Shown: positions 1-8,375, counted from the first letter of the stretch. The stretch: 36,628 nucleotides of DNA from Paenibacillus xylanivorans (GCF_001280595.1 NZ_LITU01000078.1:1-36628); one strand, 5' to 3'. Translations and numbers: made by a program. Notes: generated by a model not told the origin, from the sequence alone.

Positions 1-106
1 TGTCCATCTTATAGGGTACATTTTAAATAACATGCGTGGCCTTTTTAGTATTCAATAAAGTTAAGTTGTTCAGACACTAAGGAGGTTGCTCGGTTTACAG
101 ATTAAA

Positions 107-1162
107 TTACGCCGATTCCCTTGGAATAAGAGAAGTGGATAACATGACCGTTTCTTTTGGTGTACCTGGGCGTTCAATCCGACGCTGCAAAGCCTCGATC
201 GCGCGCTGACCAAGTTCCTCTTTGCAGAGATTGACTGTGGTCAGGGGCGGAGAAGATGTAGCGGCGGCATGCACATTGTCGATACCGATGACAAGGCAAT
301 CCCCGGGCGTGGAGAAACCCATCTCCTGCAACTTATTCATCCACTGCAAGGCAATATCATCATTAACGCCAATCCAGGCATCGGGTCGTTCGTCATGCGG
401 CATATTTTTGATGGTAGCAGCCAATTGATCGATCCATTCGCCGTTCTCATAAGGAATATTCCATTCTCTGAACGTGGTCAACCGACTGCTGTCTGCGTGA
501 AAATGGTTCAAGGCCAGTTCGATGCCGATCTTCCGCTGCGCAAAACTGGCAGCCCGGCCATCGTCCGTAATCAGACCGATGCGGCGGCACTGCATCGACA
601 TTAGATATCTCGCTACAGTAATGCCTGCTTCCAGGTTATCATGGCTGATGGTATCACAGTTCAACAGAGGCTCCTGATGATCTACGAGCACAATCGGACG
701 ACCTGTCTGAGCCAGTCGTTGCAGGACAGCATGGGGGAAAGCGCCCATAACGATGACCCCGGCACACCTTTCCCAGTCCAAGTGAGGAGCGATTGCCCGT
801 TCAGGAGGTGTGTGTTCATCAGCGACTCCCAGAGAGGGGGATACGATGGCATGATGCCATCCTCTTTCATTACAGGCAGAGATCATACCGGAGAGTACAC
901 GCTGCCAGTAGTGCGGTTCGCCCCGGTTGAGCTGATTCATGCAGATAAGAGCAAACGGCGGCTCAGATTGATCTTCATTTCCAGTGGGCACAGCACTGCT
1001 ACCTGGGGTGCTCTGGCGATATCCCAAGGCACGGGCTAATTCCAGAACACGGGCACGAGTCGCTTCACTGACACCTGTCTTGCCGCTGAGTGCGCGGGAG
1101 ACGGCATATTTAGATAATCCAAGCTGGTCAGCCAGCGACTGGATAGATACTTTACGTGACAT
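107..1162 (-). CDS. LacI-family transcriptional regulator
   Basis: A 351-residue sugar-type repressor. Residues about 4-50 form the LacI DNA-binding head: a helix-turn-helix followed by a hinge-like segment ending near LARALGY. The rest (about 70-345) resembles the periplasmic-binding-protein fold of the family, ending in the usual region (LTTVNLCKEELGQRAIEAL). The ATG start is preceded by GGAG at suitable spacing. It is divergent from the GH125 mannosidase across about 245 bp, so control of that gene is the simplest inference. A 15-bp imperfect palindrome just upstream of its own start could be its operator. The effector is unknown; a mannoside is a guess from the neighbour. Confidence 0.92.
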   Translation of the reverse strand: MSRKVSIQSLADQLGLSKYAVSRALSGKTGVSEATRARVLELARALGYRQSTPGSSAVPTGNEDQSEPPFALICMNQLNRGEPHYWQRVLSGMISACNERGWHHAIVSPSLGVADEHTPPERAIAPHLDWERCAGVIVMGAFPHAVLQRLAQTGRPIVLVDHQEPLLNCDTISHDNLEAGITVARYLMSMQCRRIGLITDDGRAASFAQRKIGIELALNHFHADSSRLTTFREWNIPYENGEWIDQLAATIKNMPHDERPDAWIGVNDDIALQWMNKLQEMGFSTPGDCLVIGIDNVHAAATSSPPLTTVNLCKEELGQRAIEALQRRIERPGTPKETVMLSTSLIPRESA

Positions 1163-1179
1163 TTCATTACTCCTTCATA

Positions 1180-1194
1180 TGTAAACAATTTGCA
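1180..1194. promoter_or_regulatory. Candidate LacI-family operator
   Basis: TGTAAACAATTTGCA is an imperfect palindrome of the form TGyAAA-N3-TTTrCA, like many LacI/CcpA-family operators. It lies just 5' of the ribosome site of the LacI-family gene and within the divergent space to the GH125 gene. It could serve autoregulation. The assignment rests on sequence form and position only. Confidence 0.35.
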
Positions 1195-1407
1195 TAAAAC
1201 CAACGAGCCATTTCAATCTACAACATATGATCCAGCTTATTTTTTAATATACCATCCGTTATGAATTGACGATCATCTTCCGGCACAGTACACTTACAAA
1301 TAATAATGTTATTATAATTTATCATAACGAAAATAACAATGCGACAAATCATTGAATGAAACGATGCAAACAAATATGGAAACTTCAATTCAAAGGAGAC
1401 GACATCC

Positions 1408-2727
1408 ATGGAACAGTTCAGATTACCGAAAATCCCCATGCCGCATCTGGAATTACCGCAAGCTGTACAGAGCATTCTTACCGAGGCCGAGGAACGACTG
1501 CAACATAGACCAAGATTGCTGGCGCAGTTCCGTAACTGTTTCCCCAACACGCTGGAAACGACGACAAAGCTATTGGATGATGGGACAACCTTTGTGATTA
1601 CAGGGGATATCCCGGCCATGTGGCTGCGTGATTCAGTGGAGCAGGTGATGCACTACGTTCCGCTTGCGAAGGAAGATGAACAGCTGCAACGAATCATTGG
1701 CGGGCTGATCAAACGGCATACATTCTATGCGGACCTCGATATCTATGCCAATGCGTTCAACGAAACGGCTAATGGATGGCATTGGGATGCGAATGATGAG
1801 ACGCAGATGTCACCTTGGGTGTGGGAGCGCAAGTTTGAGCTGGATTCACTTTGTTTCTCCATGAGGCTCGCATATGCGTATTGGCGTGAGACGGAATTGA
1901 CGGATATATTTGACGAGCGTTTCAAGAAGGTGATGGAGAACATAGTACATCTGTGGAAAACGGAACAGCGCCATGGTGAGCAGTCGCCATATCGATTCAT
2001 GCGTCGGAATTGTCCAGCCCATGATACGCTCCGCAACGAAGGATTAGGGATGCCGGTAAACTATACCGGGATGATCTGGTCCGGTTTCCGCCCCAGTGAT
2101 GATGCATGTGATTTTCATTATAATATCCCGGCGAATATGTTTGCAGCGGTGACTTTACGCCAAATGGGGGAGATTGCAAGGTGGGTATTTCGAGATGAGA
2201 AGCTGGTCAGCGAGATGGCGCATTTGGAAGAAGAAATACGACATGGTATTACCCTGTATGGTACTTACCGTCACCCCGAGTATGGGCAGATCTATGCCTA
2301 TGAGACGGATGGTTACGGCAACTTTTGCCTCATGGATGATGCAGGTACGCCGGGGCTTATGTCGATTCCGTATTTCGAGTATGCTTCCACCGAGGATATC
2401 GTGTACCAGAATACACGCCGCTTTATTTTGAGTAAGGAAAATCCATTTTATTATGAAGGACAAGTCGCCAAAGGCATCGGCAGCCCCCATACACCGCCCG
2501 GATACATCTGGCACATGGCACTGTCCATGCAGGGTCTCACCGCAGACAATGATAAGGAAATGCTGGAGATGATTGAGCTGCTGGAGAACACGGATGCAGG
2601 TACCGGGTACATGCATGAAGGCTTTCATTCGGATGATCCAAACACGTTCACACGTCCCTGGTTTGCTTGGTCCAACAGCCTATTCTCGCAGCTTGTGTAC
2701 AAAGCAATGAAAAAAGGAATCCTATAA
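1408..2727 (+). CDS. GH125 family exo-alpha-1,6-mannosidase
   Basis: A 439-residue protein that resembles glycoside hydrolase family 125 along its length (metal-independent exo-alpha-1,6-mannosidase). Characteristic stretches include the TGDIPAMWLRDS region (about residues 66-78), ANGWHWDANDETQMSPWVWE (about 120-140), GTPGLMSIPYFEYAS and the C-terminal GYMHEGFHSDDP / RPWFAWSNSLFSQL block. No signal peptide is seen, so it should act in the cytoplasm on imported manno-oligosaccharides or N-glycan fragments. The ATG at 1408 follows AAAGGAG at good spacing. It is divergent from the LacI regulator and is followed by a repeat element and a strong stem-loop. Confidence 0.9.
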   Translation: MEQFRLPKIPMPHLELPQAVQSILTEAEERLQHRPRLLAQFRNCFPNTLETTTKLLDDGTTFVITGDIPAMWLRDSVEQVMHYVPLAKEDEQLQRIIGGLIKRHTFYADLDIYANAFNETANGWHWDANDETQMSPWVWERKFELDSLCFSMRLAYAYWRETELTDIFDERFKKVMENIVHLWKTEQRHGEQSPYRFMRRNCPAHDTLRNEGLGMPVNYTGMIWSGFRPSDDACDFHYNIPANMFAAVTLRQMGEIARWVFRDEKLVSEMAHLEEEIRHGITLYGTYRHPEYGQIYAYETDGYGNFCLMDDAGTPGLMSIPYFEYASTEDIVYQNTRRFILSKENPFYYEGQVAKGIGSPHTPPGYIWHMALSMQGLTADNDKEMLEMIELLENTDAGTGYMHEGFHSDDPNTFTRPWFAWSNSLFSQLVYKAMKKGIL

Positions 2728-2758
2728 AATGATGTAAGTTCAAAAATAACTGCCTGCA

Positions 2759-2866
2759 AAGCAGCCGTTCCGGTTACGAATCGTTCTTTCGATCGCTGTT
2801 ATCCCCGGATTTCCTGATCGCCTTTTACAAAGTCGAAATCCGGTGATAAAGGCGAACGCGCTGCTT
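2759..2866. repeat. Structured intergenic repeat, copy A
   Basis: About 108 bp that can fold on itself. The outer arms are AAGCAGC (2759-2765) with GCTGCTT (2860-2866) and GTTC (2767-2770) with GAAC (2854-2857). An inner stem pairs CCGGATTT (2805-2812) with AAATCCGG (2836-2843). The stretch 2765-2812 aligns closely with 9135-9182; the best part, 2786-2812, matches 9156-9182 at 25 of 27 positions and contains ATCGCTGTTATCCCC. One of the two differences (G2807 to A9177) is matched across the inner stem (C2841 to T9212). I do not recognise the family by name. Confidence 0.65.
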
Positions 2867-2963
2867 CTCCAGAATCGATTTCGTCCCCTTCACTGCGTTT
2901 GCATTTGGCATGAAATTTTTTTTGTCAACATCATTTCTAGAATAGAAGAGTAAGCAGACAAAC

Positions 2964-2996
2964 AGCCCAAACTGCAGAAGGTTCGCAGTTTGGGCT
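2964..2996. terminator. Stem-loop terminator between convergent genes
   Basis: A perfect 12-bp inverted repeat (AGCCCAAACTGC with its complement, 9-nt loop) lies between the 3' ends of the GH125 gene and the dehydrogenase gene. T-rich tracts flank it only loosely, but it could end transcription from both sides. Confidence 0.7.
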
Positions 2997-3032
2997 TGGT
3001 TTATGAGGAGGGCTATTTGACTCACGGCTTCA

Positions 3033-4088
3033 CTATACAGTTTTCAGTAGATCCGCGATGAGCACCTTGTGCCCTGTGCGGGCACTTTCGAGGGATGCGA
3101 GCACCATGGCCATGCTGAACTGGTTGTCACTGCAATCGGTCTCAGGCAGGTGCCCGGATTCCAGCGCTGCGAACATGTCTTCGAGACAGCCGTGATGTCC
3201 TGTTTTCTCCATGACAGGCTGCTCTCCTTCGATCCGTTCGCACGGTTGGAAAAAGGACGGTTTGCCTTCCGCATCCAGATGCTGCGCCGAGATGACTTCA
3301 GCATAAATGTCATCATGCCCATCCCAGATTGCGGTTCCTTTTTCTCCTGTTACGCGCCAGGATGCTTCCCATGAAGTAGGCACACCTTCTGCACACCAGG
3401 AGCCGCGATAGTTAAACACGGAGCCATCGGACATTTCAAAGATGCACAACGCCATCGCATTGCCCTTATACCAAGAGCCTGGAGGATTGAATTCGTGGCA
3501 GTACACCGAGACCGGATTTGCACCGAGAATATATCGTGCCTGGTCGAAGGTGTGAATCGCCATATCCAGCAGCAGTGGACTATCCATCAGGTCACGGAAG
3601 CCACCAAAATGGGGTCCAAGGAAGAAGTCTGCCCCTGCAAAACCGACCTGACCAATCGTTCCATCGGAAATCAACTGCCGATATGCGCGAATCCGCGGAT
3701 CAAAACGGCGATTTTGCATCACAGCCTGAATATTACCCGTACGGCGTGCAGTCTGGACAATATCTTCACAGTCAGAGAAGGATTCTGCCAGAGGTTTTTC
3801 GCCAAACACATGACATCCTTGTTGTAACGCCGTCATGGCAATATCGTGATGGCTCGCTGGAATGGTGACATCAAATACGATATTCGCATCGGTCGTTCGA
3901 ATTGCTTCACTGATGTCCGTGAATGTAGGGCAGGAAAGACCATGCCGTGCAGCGAGTGCGGCGGCAGTCTGTTCATACAGATCGACAAGCCCTACAATTT
4001 CTGTGTCCGGCCTTTGCATGGCGTAATCGACCCAGGTGTTCGCCATGGCCCCACAACCTGCCACAACCACCCGATAAGGATGACTCAT
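3033..4088 (-). CDS. Gfo/Idh/MocA family oxidoreductase
   Basis: A 351-residue NAD(P)-dependent sugar or cyclitol dehydrogenase of the Gfo/Idh/MocA family. The N-terminal Rossmann fold begins with VVVAGCGAMANTW (about residues 7-19). The family EKP motif appears as GEKPLAES near residue 96. A C-terminal alpha/beta substrate domain follows, with DMAIHTFDQARYILG (about 175-188) carrying the usual catalytic-region His. The ATG is preceded by AAGGAGATG. It lies 74 bp downstream of the sugar-isomerase-like gene in the same direction, so the two probably form an operon for oxidation and isomerisation of one carbohydrate. The substrate cannot be told from sequence. Confidence 0.92.
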   Translation of the reverse strand: MSHPYRVVVAGCGAMANTWVDYAMQRPDTEIVGLVDLYEQTAAALAARHGLSCPTFTDISEAIRTTDANIVFDVTIPASHHDIAMTALQQGCHVFGEKPLAESFSDCEDIVQTARRTGNIQAVMQNRRFDPRIRAYRQLISDGTIGQVGFAGADFFLGPHFGGFRDLMDSPLLLDMAIHTFDQARYILGANPVSVYCHEFNPPGSWYKGNAMALCIFEMSDGSVFNYRGSWCAEGVPTSWEASWRVTGEKGTAIWDGHDDIYAEVISAQHLDAEGKPSFFQPCERIEGEQPVMEKTGHHGCLEDMFAALESGHLPETDCSDNQFSMAMVLASLESARTGHKVLIADLLKTV

Positions 4089-4162
4089 CTAATCATCTCC
4101 TTATGCTTCTCATTTTCTATGTTCATTCTATGGAAATCATGTAACTCAACGTTATCCCGTTT

Positions 4163-5050
4163 CTATACCGGATTGGGAACAAAATCCCCACCGCGACATT
4201 GTTTTAAATATCTTAGTGCGTGTACCTGTCCGGTCATTTCGAGTTCGTCTTTGTAGACAGGATCATGCCAGCCTTCAATATCGATTGTTCCCTGATACCC
4301 GTTTTGGCGCAGAATCGTAATAATGTCGGACCAGTTGGTATCGCCGAAGCCGGGCGTACGGTGCCAGACGAATTCACGTGGGCCGTGCACGCCATATTCT
4401 TTAACGATGTCCCAGGCAATGGTGGCATCTTTGCCGTGCACATGGAACACTTTAGGCGCCCACTTGCGTAGCTGAGGAATTGGGTCGATCAGGCTGGACA
4501 TTTGATGGCATGGCTCCCATTCCAATCCGATGTTTTCATCGGGTACGGCATCGAACATCATCTCCCAGGCGGTTGGATTATGTGCAATGTTCCAGTCACC
4601 CGTCTGCCATGTACCACCCATATCACAGTTTTCAAAAGCAATGCGTACACCCCGGTCCGCTGCCCGGCGCGCCAGTTCTCCAAACACTTCCTTGAACCGT
4701 GGAATCGATTGGTCAATCGGTTGATCAGTCAGTCGTCCGGTGAACCCGGATACGATATCCGCTCCGAAGAGCTGGGCATGGTCAATAGCACGTTCCCAGC
4801 TGGCCAGTGTATCGGCATTATCCCCGGTTCCGGTAAGCGGATTGCCAAACACACTTACTGCAGAGATGACAATACCTTGTTCGTCCACGATTTCACGGAC
4901 GCGCTTGGCTGTCTCAGCCAAGTCCAGGTCGCCAGTCGTTTGCCAAAAGGTCAGGTTAAATGATTCGAAGCCGTGTTGCATGATCTGCGGGATAACGCGG
5001 ACGGCGTCCTGCCCGCCTACAAGGGTACCGATGCGTAATGATTTATTCAT
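4163..5050 (-). CDS. Sugar phosphate isomerase/epimerase-like TIM barrel protein
   Basis: A 295-residue protein of the xylose isomerase-like TIM barrel (AP endonuclease 2) superfamily. Putative metal and substrate residues sit at strand ends: Glu in RIAFENCDMGG (about 138), Glu/His in IGLEWEPCHQMSS (about 175-183), His in VFHVHGKDA (about 204) and Glu in GTIDIEGWHDP (about 260). It is cytoplasmic. It is first in a probable operon with the Gfo/Idh/MocA dehydrogenase and divergent from an AraC regulator, which suggests inducible catabolism of a sugar or inositol-like compound. The start is ATG, with GGAG about 12 nt upstream. IolE, IolI or a sugar epimerase are possible relatives. Confidence 0.88.
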   Translation of the reverse strand: MNKSLRIGTLVGGQDAVRVIPQIMQHGFESFNLTFWQTTGDLDLAETAKRVREIVDEQGIVISAVSVFGNPLTGTGDNADTLASWERAIDHAQLFGADIVSGFTGRLTDQPIDQSIPRFKEVFGELARRAADRGVRIAFENCDMGGTWQTGDWNIAHNPTAWEMMFDAVPDENIGLEWEPCHQMSSLIDPIPQLRKWAPKVFHVHGKDATIAWDIVKEYGVHGPREFVWHRTPGFGDTNWSDIITILRQNGYQGTIDIEGWHDPVYKDELEMTGQVHALRYLKQCRGGDFVPNPV

Positions 5051-5098
5051 GGTTGTATTTCACTCCAATATTGGCTTATAGTACTTCGTGACACACTC

Positions 5099-5104
5099 AT
5101 TATA
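5099..5104 (-). promoter_or_regulatory. -10 element of the isomerase/dehydrogenase operon
   Basis: On the minus strand a perfect TATAAT lies about 50 bp upstream of the isomerase start. No good -35 hexamer lies 16-18 bp upstream. A perfect palindrome centred about 43 bp before the predicted start site occupies that position. This is the pattern expected of an activator-dependent promoter. Confidence 0.5.
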
Positions 5105-5127
5105 GCCGTGTATTAACGCGATGGCTC

Positions 5128-5143
5128 TACACAATCTTGTGTA
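5128..5143. promoter_or_regulatory. Candidate AraC-family operator (perfect palindrome)
   Basis: TACACAATCTTGTGTA is a perfect 7-2-7 inverted repeat between the divergent isomerase and AraC genes. It overlaps the place where the -35 box of the isomerase promoter should be and is about 36 bp before the AraC start codon. Binding by the neighbouring AraC regulator is inferred from position. Confidence 0.5.
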
Positions 5144-5179
5144 ATATTAGTCGGATCTTGTGAAGAGGGGGAAGAAGTC

Positions 5180-6076
5180 GTGCCGAATCTGAAAGCGCTT
5201 CACGAAAACACCCGAATTGATCATAAATCACATCCATTTCAGCTGTTCCGAAATCGGTGTTCGGATATGAAAAAGGAAGAATGCATTCTGTATTTGCATT
5301 GGCATGAACATTTTGAACTGATTGTTATGCGAAGGGGCAGTGCGCTGTTTCATATCGATAGCAAACCTTATGTGGTTCGGGCTGGTGAGGTCATCATCAT
5401 TCCCGGAGGCACGTTGCATGTCGGGTATGCTCTGGATGATGGGGATGTGGATTATGATTCCGTTGTGGTTAACCGCGCCTTGTTCCATGATTTCACTCAT
5501 GATCCCGTGCATGAGCAATATGTCGCGCCGTATCTGGAAGGCAGGGTGAGGTTTCCGGTCAAGCCGGCAGAGGAAAACGCAGCCTGCGCAGGCTACTATT
5601 CTTTGCTGAATGAGGCTGTGGAGGAAATGGCGTTACAGCCCCCGGCTTATCAGCTCGTGGTGAAGTCCAAACTGCATGCTTTGTTCACCCTGCTTGCTCG
5701 TACATTTATGCCGCAGCAGTTGCCGGATAAATCGGTTGGATCGTATTTTCCAAACCGCGAACGCTTCAAGCAGTTGATCGCACAGATTGAAGCGGACCCT
5801 ACGGGTAAGATGTCTGTTACGGAAGCGGCAAGCCATGTGGGACTGAATGCGTATCACTTCTGCAAAATGTTCAAAAAGCTGACCGGACGTACCTTCGTGG
5901 AATACGTAAACGGGTGCAGGATGAGTGAGGCAGAACAACTACTGCAAGGCAGCAGTCTGACCATTACGGAGATCGCTGCCAGAGTAGGCTGCGACAACGC
6001 CAACTATTTTACGAAGTTATACAAACAGTACAAGGGAGTAACTCCTTCCGGGGGGAGAATGAAGAAGCAAGTCTGA
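5180..6076 (+). CDS. AraC-family transcriptional regulator (cupin sensor)
   Basis: A 298-residue regulator. The N-terminal cupin-like sensor contains HWHEHFELIVMRRGSALF and AGEVIIIPGGTLHVGYA (about residues 39-85). The C-terminal AraC DNA-binding domain (about 195-293) has its two helix-turn-helix units at VTEAASHVGLNAYHFCKMFK and ITEIAARVGCDNANYFTKLYK, ending GVTPSGGR. The start is GTG after AGAGGGGGA. It is divergent from the isomerase/dehydrogenase pair and most likely activates it in response to a sugar bound by the cupin. The promoter of the next operon begins at its stop codon. Confidence 0.93.
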   Translation: MPNLKALHENTRIDHKSHPFQLFRNRCSDMKKEECILYLHWHEHFELIVMRRGSALFHIDSKPYVVRAGEVIIIPGGTLHVGYALDDGDVDYDSVVVNRALFHDFTHDPVHEQYVAPYLEGRVRFPVKPAEENAACAGYYSLLNEAVEEMALQPPAYQLVVKSKLHALFTLLARTFMPQQLPDKSVGSYFPNRERFKQLIAQIEADPTGKMSVTEAASHVGLNAYHFCKMFKKLTGRTFVEYVNGCRMSEAEQLLQGSSLTITEIAARVGCDNANYFTKLYKQYKGVTPSGGRMKKQV

Positions 6077-6102
6077 GTCACAAAAGTACCCTGTTCATCG
6101 TC
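6076..6102 (+). promoter_or_regulatory. ECF41-type promoter (AGTCACA-N16-CGTC)
   Basis: The -35-like AGTCACA (6076-6082) and -10-like CGTC (6099-6102) are separated by exactly 16 nt. The published ECF41 target pattern, as I recall it, is TGTCACA with CGTC at about this spacing, so the match is 10 of 11 fixed bases. The first base overlaps the AraC stop codon. The element lies about 27 bp before the oxidoreductase start, and the operon's second gene encodes an ECF41-type sigma factor, so autoregulation is the natural reading. Confidence 0.75.
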
Positions 6103-6128
6103 ATGTATGCATTAAGAAGAGGGGATTG

Positions 6129-7454
6129 ATGTACATGACAGAGCATCATAATGAGCCAGTATGGGATGTTGTCATCATTGGAGCAGGCATTGCCGGATTA
6201 ACCGCCTCAATTTATCTGGCCCGTACAGGAAAGACTGTGCTGCTGCTCGACAAAGGGGTACAGCTCGGAGGACGCGCTATTTCAAATGAGATCGCGGGAG
6301 CACGCGTAAACCTGGGGGCTCATGCTCTCAGTAAAGCGGCGTTACCTATTCTCCATGAGGTAAGCGTCACACCTATCGGATCAGTACCGAAACCGCCAGA
6401 TACATTGGTGTTTAAAGGAACAAATGGCGAGAATAAGACAATTTCCCTAGCACAGCTCTTGCTCGGATCGTTTTTGAAATGGAGGGAGAAGTGTCAGCTC
6501 CTTCGGTTCTACAGTTCTCTCCGAAAGGTTGATACATCCGTTTTGCATAATGTTAGTTTGCGGGCTTACCTGGAAACCCTGGTATCGAGTCCCCGTGTAC
6601 GTAGTGTCGTGTTTGCGCTCGTTCGTTTGAGCACATATTGCGATGCTCCTGATCAGGTAAGTGCTGGCGCCGTCATTGAACAACTCAAACAGGACCAAGT
6701 ATTGTATATAGATGGAGGCTGGCAATTCCTCGTCAGTCGGCTGACAGAACAAGCTCAGCAGGCGGGTGTATTAATCCGCACAAGCTCGGTCGTACGAGAA
6801 ATTGCCGGAAGTTATCCCCAAATGATGGTTTCCTTAAAAGGTGGTTCACAGTTGACGACTCGTCACGTCTTATCGACGGCGGGCCCATTGGATACCCTAG
6901 CTCTGCTTAATCCTGCTCTTTCACCCAGTGAAGCCAAACCGTATCACAAGCTAGCTCCTGTTCGCGCCGCATGTCTAGATCTCGTCGTATCCGGGATGCC
7001 TCAACCGAAAACGAAATTTGTTTTAGGCGTAGATCACCCTTGGTACTACTCCAACCATTCCGCCGCGGCCTCCTTATCAGAGAACCCGGCACATGAGGTT
7101 GTGCATGTGATGAAGTATTTGTCGGAATCATCAAAATCGGATCCAAGGCAGGATGAAGACGAACTAAAGGGCTTTCTCGATTTGATTCAGCCGGGGTGGC
7201 GCGAGCATATCATTAAGCAGCGTTTCCTTCCACGAATGCTTGTCTCGCATGGCAGTGTCACAGCCGAGAACGGAGGCTTCTCGGGTAGACCTGGATCTGA
7301 GATCACAGGAAGACCGGGGCTCTATGTTGCTGGCGATTGGGTAGGGGATGAGGGAATGTTGATTAATGCCTCTCTAGTGAGCGCAAAACGGGCTGCTCAA
7401 AAGATAATAGAAGGTAGAGGAAAAGATAAGGAAGGAATACATTATGGAGATTGA
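6129..7454 (+). CDS. FAD-dependent oxidoreductase (amine oxidase/phytoene desaturase-like)
   Basis: A 441-residue flavoprotein. The N-terminal dinucleotide-binding motif is VVIIGAGIAGLTASIYLA, followed by the Glu/Asp-type strand end VLLLDKG and LGGRA, as in NAD(P)/FAD-dependent amine oxidases and carotenoid desaturases. The C-terminal FAD motif is GLYVAGDWVGDEGMLINASLVSAKRAAQ. No signal peptide is seen. ATG 6129 lies 6 nt after GAGG; ATG 6135 is the alternative. The gene overlaps the sigma factor gene by 11 nt, so the two are translationally coupled, and the ECF41-type promoter precedes it. ECF41 sigma genes are known to sit beside oxidoreductases, carboxymuconolactone decarboxylases or epimerases. 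The substrate is unknown. Confidence 0.9.
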   Translation: MYMTEHHNEPVWDVVIIGAGIAGLTASIYLARTGKTVLLLDKGVQLGGRAISNEIAGARVNLGAHALSKAALPILHEVSVTPIGSVPKPPDTLVFKGTNGENKTISLAQLLLGSFLKWREKCQLLRFYSSLRKVDTSVLHNVSLRAYLETLVSSPRVRSVVFALVRLSTYCDAPDQVSAGAVIEQLKQDQVLYIDGGWQFLVSRLTEQAQQAGVLIRTSSVVREIAGSYPQMMVSLKGGSQLTTRHVLSTAGPLDTLALLNPALSPSEAKPYHKLAPVRAACLDLVVSGMPQPKTKFVLGVDHPWYYSNHSAAASLSENPAHEVVHVMKYLSESSKSDPRQDEDELKGFLDLIQPGWREHIIKQRFLPRMLVSHGSVTAENGGFSGRPGSEITGRPGLYVAGDWVGDEGMLINASLVSAKRAAQKIIEGRGKDKEGIHYGD

Positions 7455-8355
7455 ATTGGTATACAGGGCGTACAGGCCACTTCTTCTTTCTATCGCATAT
7501 CGTATGTTGGGATCTGTCATTCATGCTGAGGATGTGGTTCAGGACGCATTTGTAACAGTACAGCAGCAGGGTATTCATAAAGAGAGTAGCTCTGTTCGGA
7601 ACCTGAAAGCATACTTATGCAAAATGGTGACTAACCGTTGTCTCGATTACTTGAAATCAACACGTAAAAAAAGGGAATTATACGTCGGGACGTGGCTGCC
7701 GGAACCTCTGGTGCAAAATTATAAGGCTGCTCGAGAATCCGTTTCAGCGGTGGAACATGATCCACTTCAAACGATTGAACTGGAAGATACGATTTCGTAC
7801 GCCTTTCTGGTCATGCTCGATCGGTTAACCCCAATTGAGCGCGCGGTATTTATTCTGCGAGAAGCTTTTGAATTTGATTATGGTGATATAGCAGACTTCT
7901 TGAACAAGACGGATGTCGGATGCCGGAAAATATACAGTCGTCTTAAACGTAAAATCCAGGACGAGCCGGAAGTCGAATTGACTCCCAGCGTTCAGTCCGA
8001 GCAGCTTACACTTCGTTTCCTCCAAGCCACGTCGAGTGGAGATATGGAAGGACTCTTAAAAATGCTTTCGCATGATGTCGCCTTGTACAGTGATGGTGGT
8101 GGTAAAGTTGTAGCAGCAGTTAAACCAGTTACATCAAGCCAGCGGGTTCTGGCGTTCATTCAAGGGCTCTTATCCAAAGGGGACGGCGCTGGTATTGTAC
8201 GTCTCGTCAAGGTCAATGGACAACTAGGATTTGTATTAAGCGGCCCCTCTGAGGCATTCCCGACTGTGGTCAGCCTAGCTTTTAGAAACGATTGTATTGA
8301 GCGGATCTATATCTTGCGTAATCCAGATAAGCTGCAACATTTGAATTTAGGTTAA
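7444..8355 (+). CDS. ECF41-type RNA polymerase sigma factor with SnoaL-like extension
   Basis: A 303-residue extracytoplasmic-function sigma factor. Region 2 spans about residues 5-75 (YRPLLLSIAYRMLGSVIHAEDVVQDAF). Region 4 spans about 120-175 (LTPIERAVFILREAFEFDYGDIADFL). A long SnoaL-like C-terminal domain follows. All three ECF41 signatures are visible: WLPEP in the linker (about 80), DGGGK (about 218) and NPDKL near the C-terminus. In this group the extension replaces a separate anti-sigma factor and tunes activity, and no anti-sigma gene is seen nearby. The ATG follows GGAAGG and overlaps the oxidoreductase gene. An ECF41-type promoter precedes the operon. Confidence 0.94.
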   Translation: MEIELVYRAYRPLLLSIAYRMLGSVIHAEDVVQDAFVTVQQQGIHKESSSVRNLKAYLCKMVTNRCLDYLKSTRKKRELYVGTWLPEPLVQNYKAARESVSAVEHDPLQTIELEDTISYAFLVMLDRLTPIERAVFILREAFEFDYGDIADFLNKTDVGCRKIYSRLKRKIQDEPEVELTPSVQSEQLTLRFLQATSSGDMEGLLKMLSHDVALYSDGGGKVVAAVKPVTSSQRVLAFIQGLLSKGDGAGIVRLVKVNGQLGFVLSGPSEAFPTVVSLAFRNDCIERIYILRNPDKLQHLNLG

Positions 8356-8375
8356 AGTGAAGTGAATTTGGATAC

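Larger units (their letters stand above)
2728..3032. other. Intergenic region with repeat element and terminator
   Basis: No convincing gene is seen in this 305-bp gap between the convergent mannosidase and dehydrogenase genes. A 66-codon open frame on the minus strand lacks a ribosome site and family resemblance. The space holds repeat copy A (2759-2866) and a strong stem-loop (2964-2996). Confidence 0.7.

Noticed and set aside
2825..3025. 66-codon minus-strand open frame downstream of the mannosidase
   Set aside because: It overlaps the repeat element and the terminator and lacks a ribosome site and recognisable features.
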